Positions 12,332-24,145 of a stretch of 64,000 bases of DNA are shown one piece after another. The DNA is taken from assembly GCF_051106095.1 (NCBI RefSeq), contig NC_135794.1:22012747-22076746 (forward strand), given 5' to 3'. The DNA comes from Pogona vitticeps. Lineage: Eukaryota > Chordata > Lepidosauria > Squamata > Agamidae. Position 1 is the stretch's first letter, and every line of letters starts with the position of its first letter. Under the pieces are notes generated by a model, which did no database searches, was not told the DNA's origin, and saw only the letters and a list, made by a program, of their open reading frames with translations. Made by a program: the position numbers and the translations under genes.

Positions 12332-12827
12332 GACTCTGAGTATTGGGCAGCTAGCTGCTGAAGGGTGCAGCTTCAGAGGCGGGCAAAGCACAGACCTCTA
12401 CCTTTTTTGGACTACAGTTCCCATCATTCCTCAGCATCTGCTTTTCTCGATCGGAGCTGATGGGAGCGGAAGGGGAACCATTTCACTCATCCTGTGTTAG
12501 AATGAGATGCAAGGATGCCTACAGCTGCATTCTCTTGGGGTACCCAGGCTTTCTGGCTATACGAGGATCAAGGCCATGTGCATATATGCACATGCACACA
12601 GATCCCAGAGGTGTTCTTTCCTCATGGGGGGGGAATGGAGAGCAATTCCTCCACTGCTTCTCCAGGGATCCAGCCTGATTCAGCAGTGCTGCTAGCCGTG
12701 GTGGGCAAAGAACTAGCTCAGTCAAGAAGTGGGAGAAGCTATAGCCTGGAAAAAATATACTCTAGAATCTTCCGGCTGGCATGTTCAGATAGTCTGCTAG
12801 CTTCCCATGCAGAAGTACAGTTTATTC

Positions 12828-13200
12828 AGCACTGGTTAGGCCTCATATAGAGTACTAAATCCAGTTCTGGACACCACGCTTTAAGACAGATACTAACAAA
12901 CAGAGGAAGGCAACAAGGATGATCAGGGGACGGGAAACCAAGCCCTAGGAGGAAAGACTGAAAGAACTTGGCATGTTTCGTCTTGAGAAAAGAAGACCTG
13001 GTTTCTTAACTGTTAGAGCAGTACGACAGTGGAACCCATGACCTCAGGAGGGGGCGAGGGCTCCAACGCTGGAGGCCTTCAAGAGAAAATTGGACAACCC
13101 TCTATCCGATCTGCTTTGATTGGGATTCTTGCCTGGAGCAGAGGGTTGTACTGGATGGCCTTCGAAGCCCCTTTCAACTCCTTGATTCTATGATTTTATT
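12828..13200 (+). mobile_element. CR1 LINE 3' fragment
   Basis: GTTAGGCCTCATATAGAGTA and CCAGTTCTGGACACCACGCT, then AGGAAAGACTGAAAGAACTT and the 3' end GGATGGCCTTCGAAGCCCCT with TTGATTCTATGATT: the conserved end of CR1 ORF2 and its octamer tail. Internally deleted between 13000 and 13020. Confidence 0.8.
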
Positions 13201-14090
13201 TTCCTGGGGAGATGGGAAAACAATTCCATCAGCACAGAGAGAGTCAAGGGGGCCCTGATATTCTCCGGGCCACTTCTCACCTCCTAGCCCTGTGCGATGT
13301 GAGACCTGAATTATTCCTCACATAGTCATTCCTTCTCCGAATGCCATGGAAACCACCCTACTCCGGCTGCATTGTGGCTGGATGAAAGGAATAAAACATG
13401 AAGCTGGGGGTTTTTTTTGGTGGTTTTTTTTGCAGGCAGTAACCACAGCACTCCACGTTGTGCCGGTGAATCAGGCTGGCAGTGGCTCCGTCTGCCTCCA
13501 CCCTGCAACTCAGTCCTCAAACCCTCCAAAAAGCATCTGTTGCATTGGTATATTTTTGCGCAAGTTGCTTGAGCTGACCAAAGCAGGTGCAGGCAGATCT
13601 GTGACCGCCGATCTGGCTAGAGAAGGGCCAGAAAGGAGAAGACAAAGGTTCAAATTTTCCCTGGGTTGCTTGCATTTACATCTTCTCACTGCACGATGTG
13701 CGATGAACGGGCCCCTCACTTGGCCAGGACATTTATCCCTTGCTGTGAGAAAAGACTCCACAAGTGGGAATATAGTGGACCATGGGCTAAATGCACCTTC
13801 AAGGACGTTTTGTACCTCTTGCCCAAGCAACCTCCAAAACTGTGCCACCAAATTAGGGCAGCGATCAGGGAAACTGAAGAAGCAATCTATTTAGAGCGAA
13901 CATTAGCCTGACTTTAAATGGCTTCCACTGATGGTCCCTAAACTCTGGCGCATGACAGATTTGATTCCTCAGACACAGCAAAACGTGTCCAGCCGTGGTT
14001 TACTCCCTTCTATGCTCGAAATGTAGTGCCAGAGGAGAGCTTTGGGGATATGCTGGACTGCCAGAAAGACAAATAAGTGGGTCCTAGATC
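13201..14090. other. Intergenic, no gene
   Basis: A 182-codon open frame (13346-13894, plus) exists but its protein is low-information and matches no family I know. No other signal seen. Confidence 0.4.
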
Positions 14091-14094
14091 AAGG

Positions 14095-14365
14095 CTGAAC
14101 TGTCTCAGGAGGCAAAAATGTTGAAACTTTGGGCACATCCTGAGGAGGCAGGATTCTCTGGAGAAGACAACCATGCTGGGAAAAGTGGAAGGCAGCAGGA
14201 GAAGAGGAAGATCAAATACGAGATGGACAGACTCCCTCAAGGAAGCCACAGGATGGATTTTACAAGAACTGGACAGGCCAGTTGGCAAAAGGACATTTTG
14301 GAGGTCACTCATTTATGGGATCACCATAAATTGGAGACGATTTAATGGCACGGAGCAGCAATATA
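14095..14365 (+). mobile_element. RTE/BovB-like LINE 3' fragment
   Basis: Reads MLGKVEGSRRRGRSNTRWTD and LKEATGWILQELDRPVGKRT with LIYGITINW, followed by ATTTAATGGCAC and a short CA-like tail. It is the same family as 8007-8620 and 9790-10095, here on the plus strand and including the natural 3' end. Confidence 0.7.
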
Positions 14366-14751
14366 AATCAAGCTACTTTAAAGGTAGCTTCTGGGTGTCA
14401 ACAGCCGTACATTTTACACTCTGAAAAAATGCATCATGAAAAGAGACATTAGTATCTCTCCTCATTTTCTTGTTCCCTCTCTGGCTTTCTATTTTTCTGT
14501 GTTCAGGAATGACTGGTGTGGGTGGGCGGGTGGGCGTCCGTCTGTGTGTGAGAGAAAGAGAAAACAACCAGGGAGATGGCAGGAGAACATTGCCTCGTCC
14601 AACTTCTAGCCAAATGGCTGATCATCTGATTAAGCCATTTATAGGCTTAACCCCTTCCGAGAGCAGGTGGCAGAACTGCCTAAATGACATCTTCCCTTAC
14701 ATTTGAACTTTACACACCAGACTCTTTTCTTTGCTTAGAAGGACCTCCAAT

Positions 14752-14935
14752 CCTTTGTTTCTCCTGTGAGTAAAGCCAGCCTTGTTAGCCTTGGGCCAGC
14801 TGCACAGTCCTAGGGTGCCCCTAGAGGAAAGGAATGGTAACACACTTCTGAATCCTCTCTGCCTGGAAAACCCTTGAACGGCTTGCTATAAGTCAGAATT
14901 GACTTGATGTCATGTGATTAATAAAGGTATAGCTG
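14752..14935 (+). mobile_element. Sauria-type SINE, 5'-truncated
   Basis: GGGCCAGCTGCACAGTCCTA in the body and ATAAGTCAGAATTGACTTGA at the tail match the copy at 3498-3736. The tRNA-like head is missing. Confidence 0.65.
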
Positions 14936-15845
14936 TAGTCCTTCCTTTTGTATGAGCTTAGAGAATTATCCGTAGCTTTCCATTCATGATCCTCTCCATG
15001 CACACCCTTAAAAATTGATTGTGTGCAGGAGAGCCTACCCATGTTGGTCAATTAACACTTCAGAAAGAAAAGAAAACACTGATGCATCATCGGTTTGATG
15101 CCAATGTCCCATAGCTGGGCAGTTTTGATCAATGCATATTGGCTCACCTGCTGATCTGTAGGGGTTGCTGAGTGGATGCTTGCTCATGCCAGTTGCAACG
15201 TTAAGGGTAGACCTTTTGCAAACTAAACCAGAAGACAAGTGGAACCTAGGAGATGGGAGAGTCTAAAGCCATGGAAGACAAACAAACACAGAACCTGGGT
15301 TATTGGCACAAATTTAAGACTCAAATACCAGCCTGCCTCCAAACGATAGCAGTTTGTGCCACATGCTTTCGGTGTCAGCCATGCCATGCCCATGGCGTGT
15401 TCCAAGCTATGAAGCAAAGCCTAGTGACAGCAAATCTCTCTGTGTATGTGCTCCTAATTCAGCTATAATTGGGAATTGTAATCGGAGCTGGGCTGGGACT
15501 TTTCTCCCCTCCAAACCCCTTCCTTTTCAGTGAAGCGGGAGGTTTATGGATCTTTGCCAGTCAACGCTTGCCATCTAGTGGTGCAGATAAATCGCGGACC
15601 AATTTCAGCAGTCACCTTCAGCAGAACATGAGGTCAAACGCCGAAGCGCTTCTCTGCTCAGGCCAAAAATATGCTGGAACTGGAAGTCTAATTCCATAAT
15701 GTCACGGTGTAAAAATAGACCTTGAAAATCCAAACCAGTGGATTTCATCTCGTACGACACTAGAACACAGAGCTACTCAAAGAATTGGTCTGGGGTCTAG
15801 ATTTGGAATCGAAAGGGGTGGGGGAAGACTTCTCCATATAACAGC

Positions 15846-16146
15846 AAATTTACTTAAGGAATTCAGTACTGTTTAGTACTGTGTCCTTCAAGGAAACTTT
15901 AAGAAGGACGCCAGCAAACTGGAGCAAGTTGAGAGGAGGGCAACAAGGATGATTGAGGGGGGCTGGAAACCATGTCCTAAGAGGAAAGACTGAAAAAACT
16001 GGGCATGTTTAGCCTTGAGAAAAAGAGGACCTGATAGGGGGAAAAGGATAGGATCTGCTTTGATTTGGATTCCTGCTTTGAGCAGAGGGTTGGACTTGAT
16101 GGCTTTTGAGGCCCTTTCCAAATCCCTTGTTCGATGATTCTATGAT
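15846..16146 (+). mobile_element. CR1 LINE 3' fragment
   Basis: AGGAGGGCAACAAGGATGAT, AGGAAAGACTGAAAAAACTG and GGTTGGACTTGATGGCTTTT, ending GATTCTATGATT: the CR1 3' end with an internal deletion near 16050. Confidence 0.78.
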
Positions 16147-16326
16147 TCATCCTTGTGACACTGAACCCCATAGACCACCACCAGATGAATTCAGGAAGGG
16201 GAGCTCCCTTGCATGCGTGTCTACATGTTTCCTTTCACTATAGTGCATCTCATTTTATCCCGGTCAACCACCTATAAAGTACATCTCCCGCTGCATAGCT
16301 GGCTTGGTGTCTTCATAAGGACTCTA

Positions 16327-16668
16327 AAAGGTAAAGGTTCCCCTTGACATTTAGTCTAGTCATGTCTGACTCTATGGCTTGGTGCTCATCCCCGTTCCAA
16401 GTCGTAGAGCCAGCGTTTTGTCCGTAGACAGTTTCCGTGGTCACGTGGCCAGCGCAACTAGACACAGAACACCGTGACCTACCCTCCAAGGTGGTACCTA
16501 TTTATCTACTCGCATTTACATGCTTTTGAATGGCTAGGTTGGCTGGAGCCAGGACAAGCAACGGGAGCTCACTCCGTCGCGTGGATTCGATCTTACGACC
16601 GCTGGTCTTCTGACCCTGCAGCACAGAGGCTTCTGCGGATTAACCCGCAGCACCGCCATGTCCCACCA
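16327..16668 (-). mobile_element. tRNA-derived squamate SINE, copy B
   Basis: Same family and orientation as 1448-1797; shared blocks include CTCACTCCGTCGCGTGGATT and TTCTGACCCTGCAGCACAG. The tRNA-like B-box lies at the right. Confidence 0.75.
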
Positions 16669-16669
16669 T

Positions 16670-18850
16670 AAGGACTCTAAGCTGGTGCAAAATCTCTAAT
16701 TAGCACAGATGCCAAAAAGACACATTAACTAACCTAGATGCCTGTTAAAAAAACTAGCAGAGTTCCTGAAAGATGCATTAATAATAATGTGAATCCTCAA
16801 GATGAGTTTGTGTTTTTTTCATGGGAAATCTTGAGAACATCATTTCAGTCAAGATGGTTGAATGCAGCAAAAGAGGAAAACCTCATCCTTATTGCTTGTT
16901 ACCCAAAATGGGTACGCCCTTTCTCCCCCATGTAACATCCAGTCTTGCCAGAGCAACCAAGAGGTGACTGTACCATCTGAGTTGTTTCATAACTCAAATT
17001 GGTATGAGTTGCGTGGCTTGTTGTATTTACTGGGGAACAGGAACGACGGAGGGGATAGCTCGCTTCCCTTGGAAACACGTTGAGCTGAGAGGTCCCCAAA
17101 CCAATTATTTAAAGCTCACAGATCACTAAGCTGGATAGACGAAGACATCCCGATAAATTCCTATTTGCCAGGGAAACGGACGAAAACTCTGACCGACCCG
17201 CCTGCCCTTCCCAAGCTGCTCTGCTTACTTTATGCACTTATTAAACGTGGATTATATCTAGTTACTTCCCCAGATATTTCACTCTCCCACCCCCTGCCGT
17301 TTTTAATGTTCAGGAAGAGAGCGGCTGGGAGGGTAAAACCCCGTCAGATAAATGTAATGTGTGCTATTACTTTGATAAATGAAAGCGAGCGGGCGCACGG
17401 CAAGCCGGGAGCCCGCTGAGAACTGAAAGGCCACATCCACGGCTTTTGAGAGGCTAAGGTCCTTGCATCGTTTGGCTGTGTTCAGAGCATCCCTAAAAAC
17501 AAGACAAGAATATAAGCTTCCCTCCCTGCTTTCTATTTATTCCTTTTTTTCCATTTCTTTTAAAAGTTATTACTATTTGTGATGTTTTCCAGTAACACCC
17601 TTCAAAGAAAATAATGATTTTTTAAGGGATACAGCACGCAGTGAACAGCTGGCCAGTGGCTACCAGCCAACCAGCCGAAGCACAGTGGCCCATTAAAAGA
17701 CCTCAAGGGGATTCAAGGCACCACTTCAATGTGGTGGCTAGTAGCTGAATCAAAACGGATTCATCCAGAACATGAAGTGGTCCCACCTCTGGTTCTGCAG
17801 CTGGATACTCCAACCACTGAGCTATGCAGCCTGAATGATCGTTAACCAGCAGGCGACATTTCTATTCATGGTGTGTCTGTCTAGTGCCATATTCTTTTGA
17901 CAGCCACTCCCATGGCTTAGCTGTTTCTAATTTAACAGCTGTAAGGGTTGGGCGCTTCCAGTTTTCATTCTTCTCCATACAAGGGGGAGGGAGAGACAAT
18001 AAAAATAACTGTTCTTTTCTATGATTTTATGATTTATATGAATTGTCTGGCTTCTTGAAAGAGTTTTGTGATCACCCTGTCAGTTTACTAGACCGGGTGA
18101 GCCACGGAACAGTGTCAAGCGGGGATAACAGCACATGGCGCCATCTTGATTATCCCAGAATGCTTCTGGGCACCAATGTCACCCAGAAGCATTCTGGGAG
18201 GTCGCTAATATGAGGACGAAGGCTATAGGCACGTCACCTAATCCGTGTGCTATCCTCCCCCCAAAAGTGTAAGGCTCTGTGGACCCATGTGCCTGCCGTT
18301 TTTCCACCACAGCATGGCCATCGTAGTCAGCCTGAATTCATCAAGCCGGAGCCAACAACCATCTGTTCATAGGTAGAGCCGGTACTAACCAGCGGCATCT
18401 GAGGGCATCTGTTAGAGAGCAAAGACTGTTGACCGAGGCAGGGGCAGGCAGGTTGAAGGGGGCCAGCTTCAATTTCAAGGGGACGCTTGGTCTCCCTGGG
18501 GGAGCAGCAGCCCCAGGACAGGCGGCTTGCTTTGTGTGCCTGAGATCACACACGACAAGTTTTCCAGAAGCCATACCAGTAGGAGAAAATCTGGGAGTGC
18601 AAATCCAGATGTTATGCATGGTAAATACATAAAATGAGCCAAAGATGGGAGTAGCAGAAATGTGGGGTTGCAAAAGCACATTACGACTGCCAACTGCGTT
18701 TCCCAGGGAATGGTTGGGGGGGGGGGAGTGTCCCTACAAGAGGGCTAAATATCTCAAAACCTTCTTCATTCCAAGATCTAGGCAGCAGCCCATCCGGTGT
18801 GCTGGGTTGGGCTCTCCTGCTAGCAAGATGACAAACGCAGATTAATTAAA
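16670..18850. other. Intergenic; hairpin and candidate conserved noncoding DNA
   Basis: No gene. 17040-17640 is non-repetitive and of mixed composition. A perfect inverted repeat is at 18154-18198. Around 17640-17850 there are faint SINE-like remnants. Confidence 0.4.
18154..18198. repeat. Perfect 17-bp inverted repeat (hairpin)
   Basis: CCCAGAATGCTTCTGGG (18154-18170) and its exact complement CCCAGAAGCATTCTGGG (18182-18198) with an 11-bp loop. Each arm is itself nearly palindromic. It may be a MITE remnant or a structural element. Confidence 0.75.
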
Positions 18851-18876
18851 GGACAAATGTACCACTTCTGAGATTC

Positions 18877-18882
18877 TTTATT
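18877..18882 (-). terminator. Poly(A) signal of MRPL46
   Basis: Canonical AATAAA on the minus strand, 137 nt beyond the MRPL46 stop codon, which would give a short 3' UTR. The signal itself is seen; its use is inferred. Confidence 0.6.
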
Positions 18883-19018
18883 TAGCAGGCAGCTCCTGGG
18901 TCAGATAACGACATTAAAAATATATATATATTTATATGCAAAGCATCCTCTTCTTCTGCACATGGCTGTTGCCTGTACACTCCCCCCCTCGACAGCGGGA
19001 TAAGGCACGATCCAGAGT

Positions 19019-19269
19019 TCACAGGTCCACAAGGAAGCGAGCCACCTGAGAGTGGTATGCAGGGGTCAAGTAGTCGGCCAGCTCCTCCTTACTGACCCAC
19101 ACGTAGTCCACCTTCTCCCTAGCCAAGGGCCAGTGGCCGCCCTGCAGGAAGGCTTTGAAGAAGAACACCTTGCCTCCGAGGAAGCCTTCCGCACGGAGCA
19201 CCTTGGGAAACTTGTATTTGTAGAAGCCGCAAGGGGCGTTCCCAAGAAACTTTGCTTGCAGTGGGTTTC
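19019..19269 (-). CDS. MRPL46: MRPL46 coding exon 4 (last)
   Basis: 251 nt ending at TGA (19021-19019). It encodes [17 protein letters not shown], then [12 protein letters not shown] and the C-terminal RFLVDL. The acceptor chosen is CCTGAAG/GAAACC behind a pyrimidine tract; this keeps the frame and gives Ser-Gly-Asn-Pro before the conserved AKFLGN. The exact first base is uncertain by a few nucleotides. Confidence 0.9.
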
Positions 19270-20250
19270 CTTCAGGATTCCAGGGTCCAGCAGGGGAAAA
19301 GGAGAAAAATATATATATATATATATATTCATATCAGAGCAGGGGATACAGGAAGGGACTTTTTACATTTAATGCTCAAAGACTCTGCCCTTGCACCTAT
19401 ATTTAAAGATGTTTCCCTTTCGCTGGATTTTTAAAATACAGCTGATTAGCAGCAACAGTATTAACACTAATGTAGACTTCTGAAAGATTCAACGGCAGTG
19501 TCTTTCATATCAACACATTTCAGCTTGGCTTGCGTTCACACCTAATGGTAGGCCACAGTTCAGAAGTGTTTATTGTTTTGTTCTCCACCCCACAGAAAGA
19601 AGCAGAAGGAAGCAACAAGGAAGGAGCTGGGAGTGAGAAAGGAGGGCCCCAGGATTGGACATAATATTCAGCTGAATGGTTTTATATTGTTTTCCCCCAT
19701 GGGGTGCAATTAAGAGAAACAAAGCAGCACATTAGGAGCACAGAAGGAGTTGCACATTAGGTGTGCTGTAGGACCTCTGCCAGCAACCAGCCAGGGAGTC
19801 TCCTATTTTTAAGTCCCTCTCTCAGCCATTCTGCACCCCAGGTTCTCAAACACCTAGCAAACCGTTGCCATCCAACAACTTATTGGCTGGGCCTGTCCTA
19901 GCTGAGCCCAGCAAGTGGATTTAGGCCATACACAATTATGCTCAGTCCCCCTTCCAGGGCTGATGCTAGAAAAAACCCACATTTAGCACCCTCGCTAAAC
20001 AATCTGCAAAAGCCAGACTGATTTGAGTTTCTGTTTGAAAAGCAAAGCAGGGTACATATTAAAGAGAAAGAAGAAGAAAAAAGGGGGGGAACATAAGCAC
20101 TTCACCCAAAAAGAGTCATTTCAGGCACAGCAAGGGTGAAAAACAGCAAAGGATGAATAATATGGTATTTAAGAGCATACGCTATTAATTAAGAACTCAA
20201 GCTGAAAGTCTGCTGTTCTTACCCTCACTATGAAATTTAAATAGACGCGC

Positions 20251-20332
<82 letters not shown>

Positions 20333-23285
20333 GTAATATTTCTCTGAATTAAAATCAGACGGGCTTACACAAAGAGAGAAATATGTACATAAAACTTAAA
20401 ATAGTCAGCAATGTGGAAAAGACGAGCAGACTTTCAGTACGAGCCAAACGGGCTGAAGTCACCACAATCTAGTATGAAGTGGGTGTTTTGATGATTAATT
20501 TTATAGCATCATCGATGTGCACAAGGATTTGCAAAAATAAGAAGGGGGGGGGAAGAGAACTCTCTTAACTCCTTGAGCTGACCCTCTAAATGCACAGAGA
20601 AGAGAAAGGAACCAGAGATAGGAGGAAAATGTGGAGAAGATATCGTTTTTTACGCAGGCAGATCTATCACTGACCTGAGAGAGTCGCCAAGCCCCGCTCT
20701 GCTGTCTCTCGCAGGGTCTCCCCCGCCTCCCACTCTGTCTGGGGCAAAAGCCAAACCGTTTGGTCACCAAAGTTGTGCTTCACCAGTAGCAGCAGGTTCT
20801 GGTCCAGCTTTCTGTTCAAAGAAGTCCGGTCATTGTTTTTGTCAGCATCTGGAGTGAGGGGGAAAAAAAGCCCAGAAAATCATTGACAAGGCTGCCCGCC
20901 GGAGGAGAACTCATCCAGAAGGGTCTCCCAGAGGGCTCGGAGGAAGAGTCAAACCGAGCCACCCCGACGAGTCACCCCGGGCACAAAAGGTGCCTCGACA
21001 GAAGCATCGTTCAGCGCTACTTGCCGTCTGGATGAATACATCGTCCTTCGGAGACAGGCAAAATTGTGTACTGTCTTTCCTTTTTCAAAAGGTCATCTAA
21101 ATAGTTCAGTGTCTAATTTCAACATTGGGGCTTATTAAAATTGGCTTTTAGACTGCAAGAGCTCTGACAAAAATTAAGCCTCCAGGGCCCTGCGAATTGC
21201 TAAAGTGCGTGACCTTTAGAAAAAAAGCATCTAGCTCTAAAAATAAACTGTCCTTCTAAACAATTTGTGGTTGAATTCAGCCATCCTTAGGCCAGAACAC
21301 CTGGATGGGGCCAAATTTAATGACATATATTTCAGCTTCAGAGCTGAAATGTGAGCTTTGTACTTTGAGACGGTCTGGAAAAGGGGCAGTCAGATGTTGG
21401 ACAAACGCAATAAATAGCCACCTGGCTGGTAGCCTATGGTGAGCAGAAATTATCTCCAGAGAAGCAAGCAGAAAAATTAGACCAGTCAGTTCTATCACAA
21501 ACAGGGCTTACTTTTGCATTGACAGAAAGGCCCTTTTAAGTTGTTATTAAGCTACCATGGTCTGTGAATTTTTTAAATGTATTAATTAAAAAACAGGAGG
21601 AGTAGGCCCTAAACCAAAATCTTTTCATTGAGTGTGCAATGTCTATTTGTTGAAATTCATAATACTGTATATGTTAACCTGTTATCCGTGGGGCGGGACT
21701 GAACTGCTGGAAATTCTGTTCCCACATGTCTTCGAGATCCCGAATCAGCACAACCTCCTTCCCCAGGTCGCCACGTTCCTCCTCTTCATCGTAACCCTTC
21801 TCCGCAATTCTCCGCAGACGTTCGTTCTCTGCTAAACGCGACATCTCGTGGGTGGAATATATGCTCTTCTCTACTTCCAGCTAGACAGCAAAAGTCGGTG
21901 GTCAGATCGAATGCCCGGGTAGCGGGTTACTGCAAACCAGCTCCCCAGATTCCCTACTGCTTATGAGAACTCTAGAAAGTTGCAAGATGTTCAAAGCGCA
22001 TAAAATAAAACGTCCACAGCAGAATATTCCGAGGGGAAATGACAGAGTTCCAGATTTCTACTCCAGACCATACTCTCTTTTTTTGGTTTCCAGAGTGTCT
22101 GTTGCATTTTGTTCCATTAGGCATTCCTCTTTTCCTGCTGCCTATTATTTCCCCCTGCAAATTTAGACTTCCTCAGGCCACGTCCAGAGCACTATATCCC
22201 CTGAACAACAAGCAGTGGCAAATTTCCTCTATACCACGGTGCATTTTTTAAAAATCAATGATTTTAGTTTACACCACAATTTAAACTGTCAAAAACATCT
22301 TTTTTTAAAAAATTATATTGTGACTTAAATCCATTTGATTTTCATCAAATCCACCGTGCTCTGTTGTGCCAGGAAGATGCCTGTTGGATGGGAGGATGGG
22401 TTTATGCACCAGGGGTCTATCTAACATGGGATCCACCTAAAGCAGGAATCGGGATACAGCAGGACCCCCTTGTCTGCTGGAACAGTGTATCCGCTGATTT
22501 ACTTACCTGCTGCCTGAAAAGACTAAATAGATGAACTCAGAAATATGCATTTATATGTGAAAATAAAATCAAAAGTTAAAAAAAAAAGACATGGTGGCAC
22601 TTTAAAGACTTTTATATTTTTTTCCATGTGAGCTTTTATGAACCAGTCCATCAGACCTCAATGGACATGTTATTTCCAAGGTGTATTTATCACAACTGGC
22701 CACTAGAGGCCGCCAGAGACCATGCCATGGATAGCGTTTGCTACATCCACGATTTTCGGCATCCGCGGGGGAGGGCAGAACCATACCCCGCGGACCTCCT
22801 GTCTTGAACAAAGCATTAGGTGCTAGTCCTCACTGAGGTCTAGTCACCCAGTGGGTGGCCTCGGGCCGTTCCCTCCTCCCGTCCTGCCTCACAAGGCTGT
22901 TGTGCCGGTGGAAAGGGAAGGAGCCCCGCGCATCCTACGGACGTGAATGGGGGTAGAAGTGGGGCAGAAACACCAACAATTGGGATTTCCTAGTTCCCTC
23001 CACACAGACGGGGGGCGTCCCCTCTTCTGCGCATGCGCCCTGCTCCTCTTCCTCTCCCCCCCCCCCTCCGCTCACCTGCTGAAACAACTCGGCCATTTCC
23101 ACCTCTTCCGGGCTTGGGGCCTGCGAGACGGTCGGCGGCCTCTGCAAGCAAAGGCCGCCGAAGAGCTTCCACCGGGAGGAGGCCGAGGCCGCCGCCGCCG
23201 CCGGCTCGGAAAGGCCGCGGTTGCCCCAAGGCCGGAGGCCTCGACCAGCCCCGCGGAGCAGCGCCCGACATAAGGGCGCCGCCAT
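19019..23285 (-). CDS. MRPL46: Mitochondrial ribosomal protein L46 (mL46), four coding exons
   Basis: Structural protein of the large subunit of the mitochondrial ribosome, with a Nudix-like fold; nuclear-encoded and imported into the matrix. Coding exons are 23285-23076, 21880-21679, 20848-20675 and 19269-19019, which sum to 837 nt: 278 residues plus stop (human about 279). The N-terminus ([16 protein letters not shown]) is Arg/Ala-rich and free of acidic residues, like a mitochondrial presequence. Recognised family segments are LCLQRPP (exon 1), DLEDMWEQ (exon 2), [14 protein letters not shown] with [20 protein letters not shown] (exon 3), and [17 protein letters not shown] and the C-terminal VARFLVDL (exon 4). 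Splice phases agree at every junction (0, 1, 1). It runs head to head with MRPS11. No disabling change is seen. The start of exon 4 is the least certain boundary. Assignment rests on remembered human MRPL46 sequence. Confidence 0.95.
20245..20328. repeat. (GT)n microsatellite in MRPL46 intron 3
   Basis: A GT run of about 75 bp preceded by a few GC dinucleotides. Confidence 0.95.
20675..20848 (-). CDS. MRPL46: MRPL46 coding exon 3
   Basis: 174 nt after a CTCCAG acceptor. It encodes [14 protein letters not shown] and the Trp/Glu-rich [16 protein letters not shown] segment of the Nudix-like domain. The donor is CAG/GTCAGT in phase 1. Confidence 0.92.
21679..21880 (-). CDS. MRPL46: MRPL46 coding exon 2
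   Basis: 202 nt, about 67 residues, highly charged, with a Glu-rich run and DLEDMWEQ. The acceptor is CTAG. The donor is GTTAAC, a weak GT site, but joining its last G to exon 3 makes the Asp of ITDADKNND, matching human ITEADEKND, so the boundary is well supported. Confidence 0.9.
22457..22801. mobile_element. Palindromic MITE, pogo/Tigger-like, copy 2, interrupted
   Basis: Left end CAGCAGGACCCCCTTGT after TA; the right part has AACTGGCCACTAGAGGC, CATCCGCGGGGGA and GACCTCCTG. Another short repeat (GGTGGCACTTTAAAGACTT... near 22585-22675) sits inside it. It lies upstream of MRPL46 exon 2, in intron 1. Confidence 0.6.
23029..23039. promoter_or_regulatory. NRF1-type site in MRPL46 intron 1
   Basis: TGCGCATGCGC, a palindromic match to the NRF1 consensus, about 245 bp inside MRPL46 from its ATG. 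NRF1 is the classic activator of nuclear genes for mitochondrial function, so the site fits the two neighbouring genes. Binding is inferred. Confidence 0.55.
23076..23285 (-). CDS. MRPL46: MRPL46 coding exon 1
   Basis: 210 nt, residues 1-70, ending in Gln-Gln at phase 0 before a GTGAGC donor. The ATG (23285-23283) is embedded in AAGATGGCGGC, a YY1-type element that also gives the Met-Ala-Ala start common among mitochondrial ribosomal proteins. Confidence 0.93.
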
Positions 23286-23517
23286 CTTGCCGCCACGAGA
23301 CCGTCATGCACCGCGGCGGTCGCCTTGGCAACGCGGGACCGCTGAGAAGGCAGAGCGCCGAAAGGGGAAAAAAATGAGAGAGAGACGCGCTGCCTCCACT
23401 TGCGGGACGCGTCGGGGGGGGGCGGGGCTACCGTTAGCCTCGAGAAAAGAAACCGTCGCCGTAGAAGAGCTTCCAGTATTCGTTCGTTCTCTTAGATATA
23501 TACAGTCTATATATATA

Positions 23518-23650
23518 TACACGCTCTCTCTCTCTCTCTCTCTGTATATATCAGGATTCCATGCACACACGGTAGAAATATCGTATTATCTATAAATATA
23601 TAGTGCATTTGTACTGTATTGCATGGAATCCTGAGTTTTGCTTAGCGAGG
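23518..23650. repeat. AT- and CT-rich microsatellites
   Basis: ATATATA and (CT)n runs between the two divergent promoters. A short ATTGCATGGAATCCTGA unit recurs at 23614 and 23816. Confidence 0.6.
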
Positions 23651-23774
23651 ACTACTATGAAGCAAGGTCAGAAACCTTTGAAATGTGGATTTCAAGAGTT
23701 TCCTGGATCAAGAGGGTAACAAATGAAAAAAAAATATATAAAGGGGAATGAATAGAGATGAGGAAAACCCCCAC

Positions 23775-23810
<36 letters not shown>

Positions 23811-23929
23811 CCATTGCATTGCATGGAATCCTGATTTTTGCAATGCATGGTCCCAGTGCCAAGTTTCTTTTGTATATTATACTCTTCCTCTAAAGGAAGC
23901 CCCCCCCCCCCGGCAACAAGCAGCCTGGC

Positions 23930-24030
23930 TAGGAGCAGGGGTTCTTGGACTACAACTCCCAGAGGCCTCCACCCCTGGCTGTACTGGCCATGATTTCTGG
24001 GAGTCGTAGTCCAAGAACACTTGGGGACAA
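23930..24030. mobile_element. hAT-like MITE fragment in the divergent promoter
   Basis: GGTTCTTGGACTACAACTCC and its complement TGGGAGTCGTAGTCCAAG form the arms of the same MITE family. The terminal CAGTGG repeats are lost. It sits about 330 bp upstream of the MRPS11 ATG. Confidence 0.55.
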
Positions 24031-24145
24031 ACACACACCGAGATTAGGAGCCAGGTGCAGGATATTCCCTCGCCCTGGACATTCCCACTCAGGCGTTTGA
24101 CCTCCTTGGTCTTTGCCTCGGAGGCGCCTTTGGGCCCAGGAAGCC

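Noticed and set aside
13346-13894. 182-codon open frame
   Set aside because: No family resemblance, no splice context; a frame of this length can arise by chance in 64 kb.
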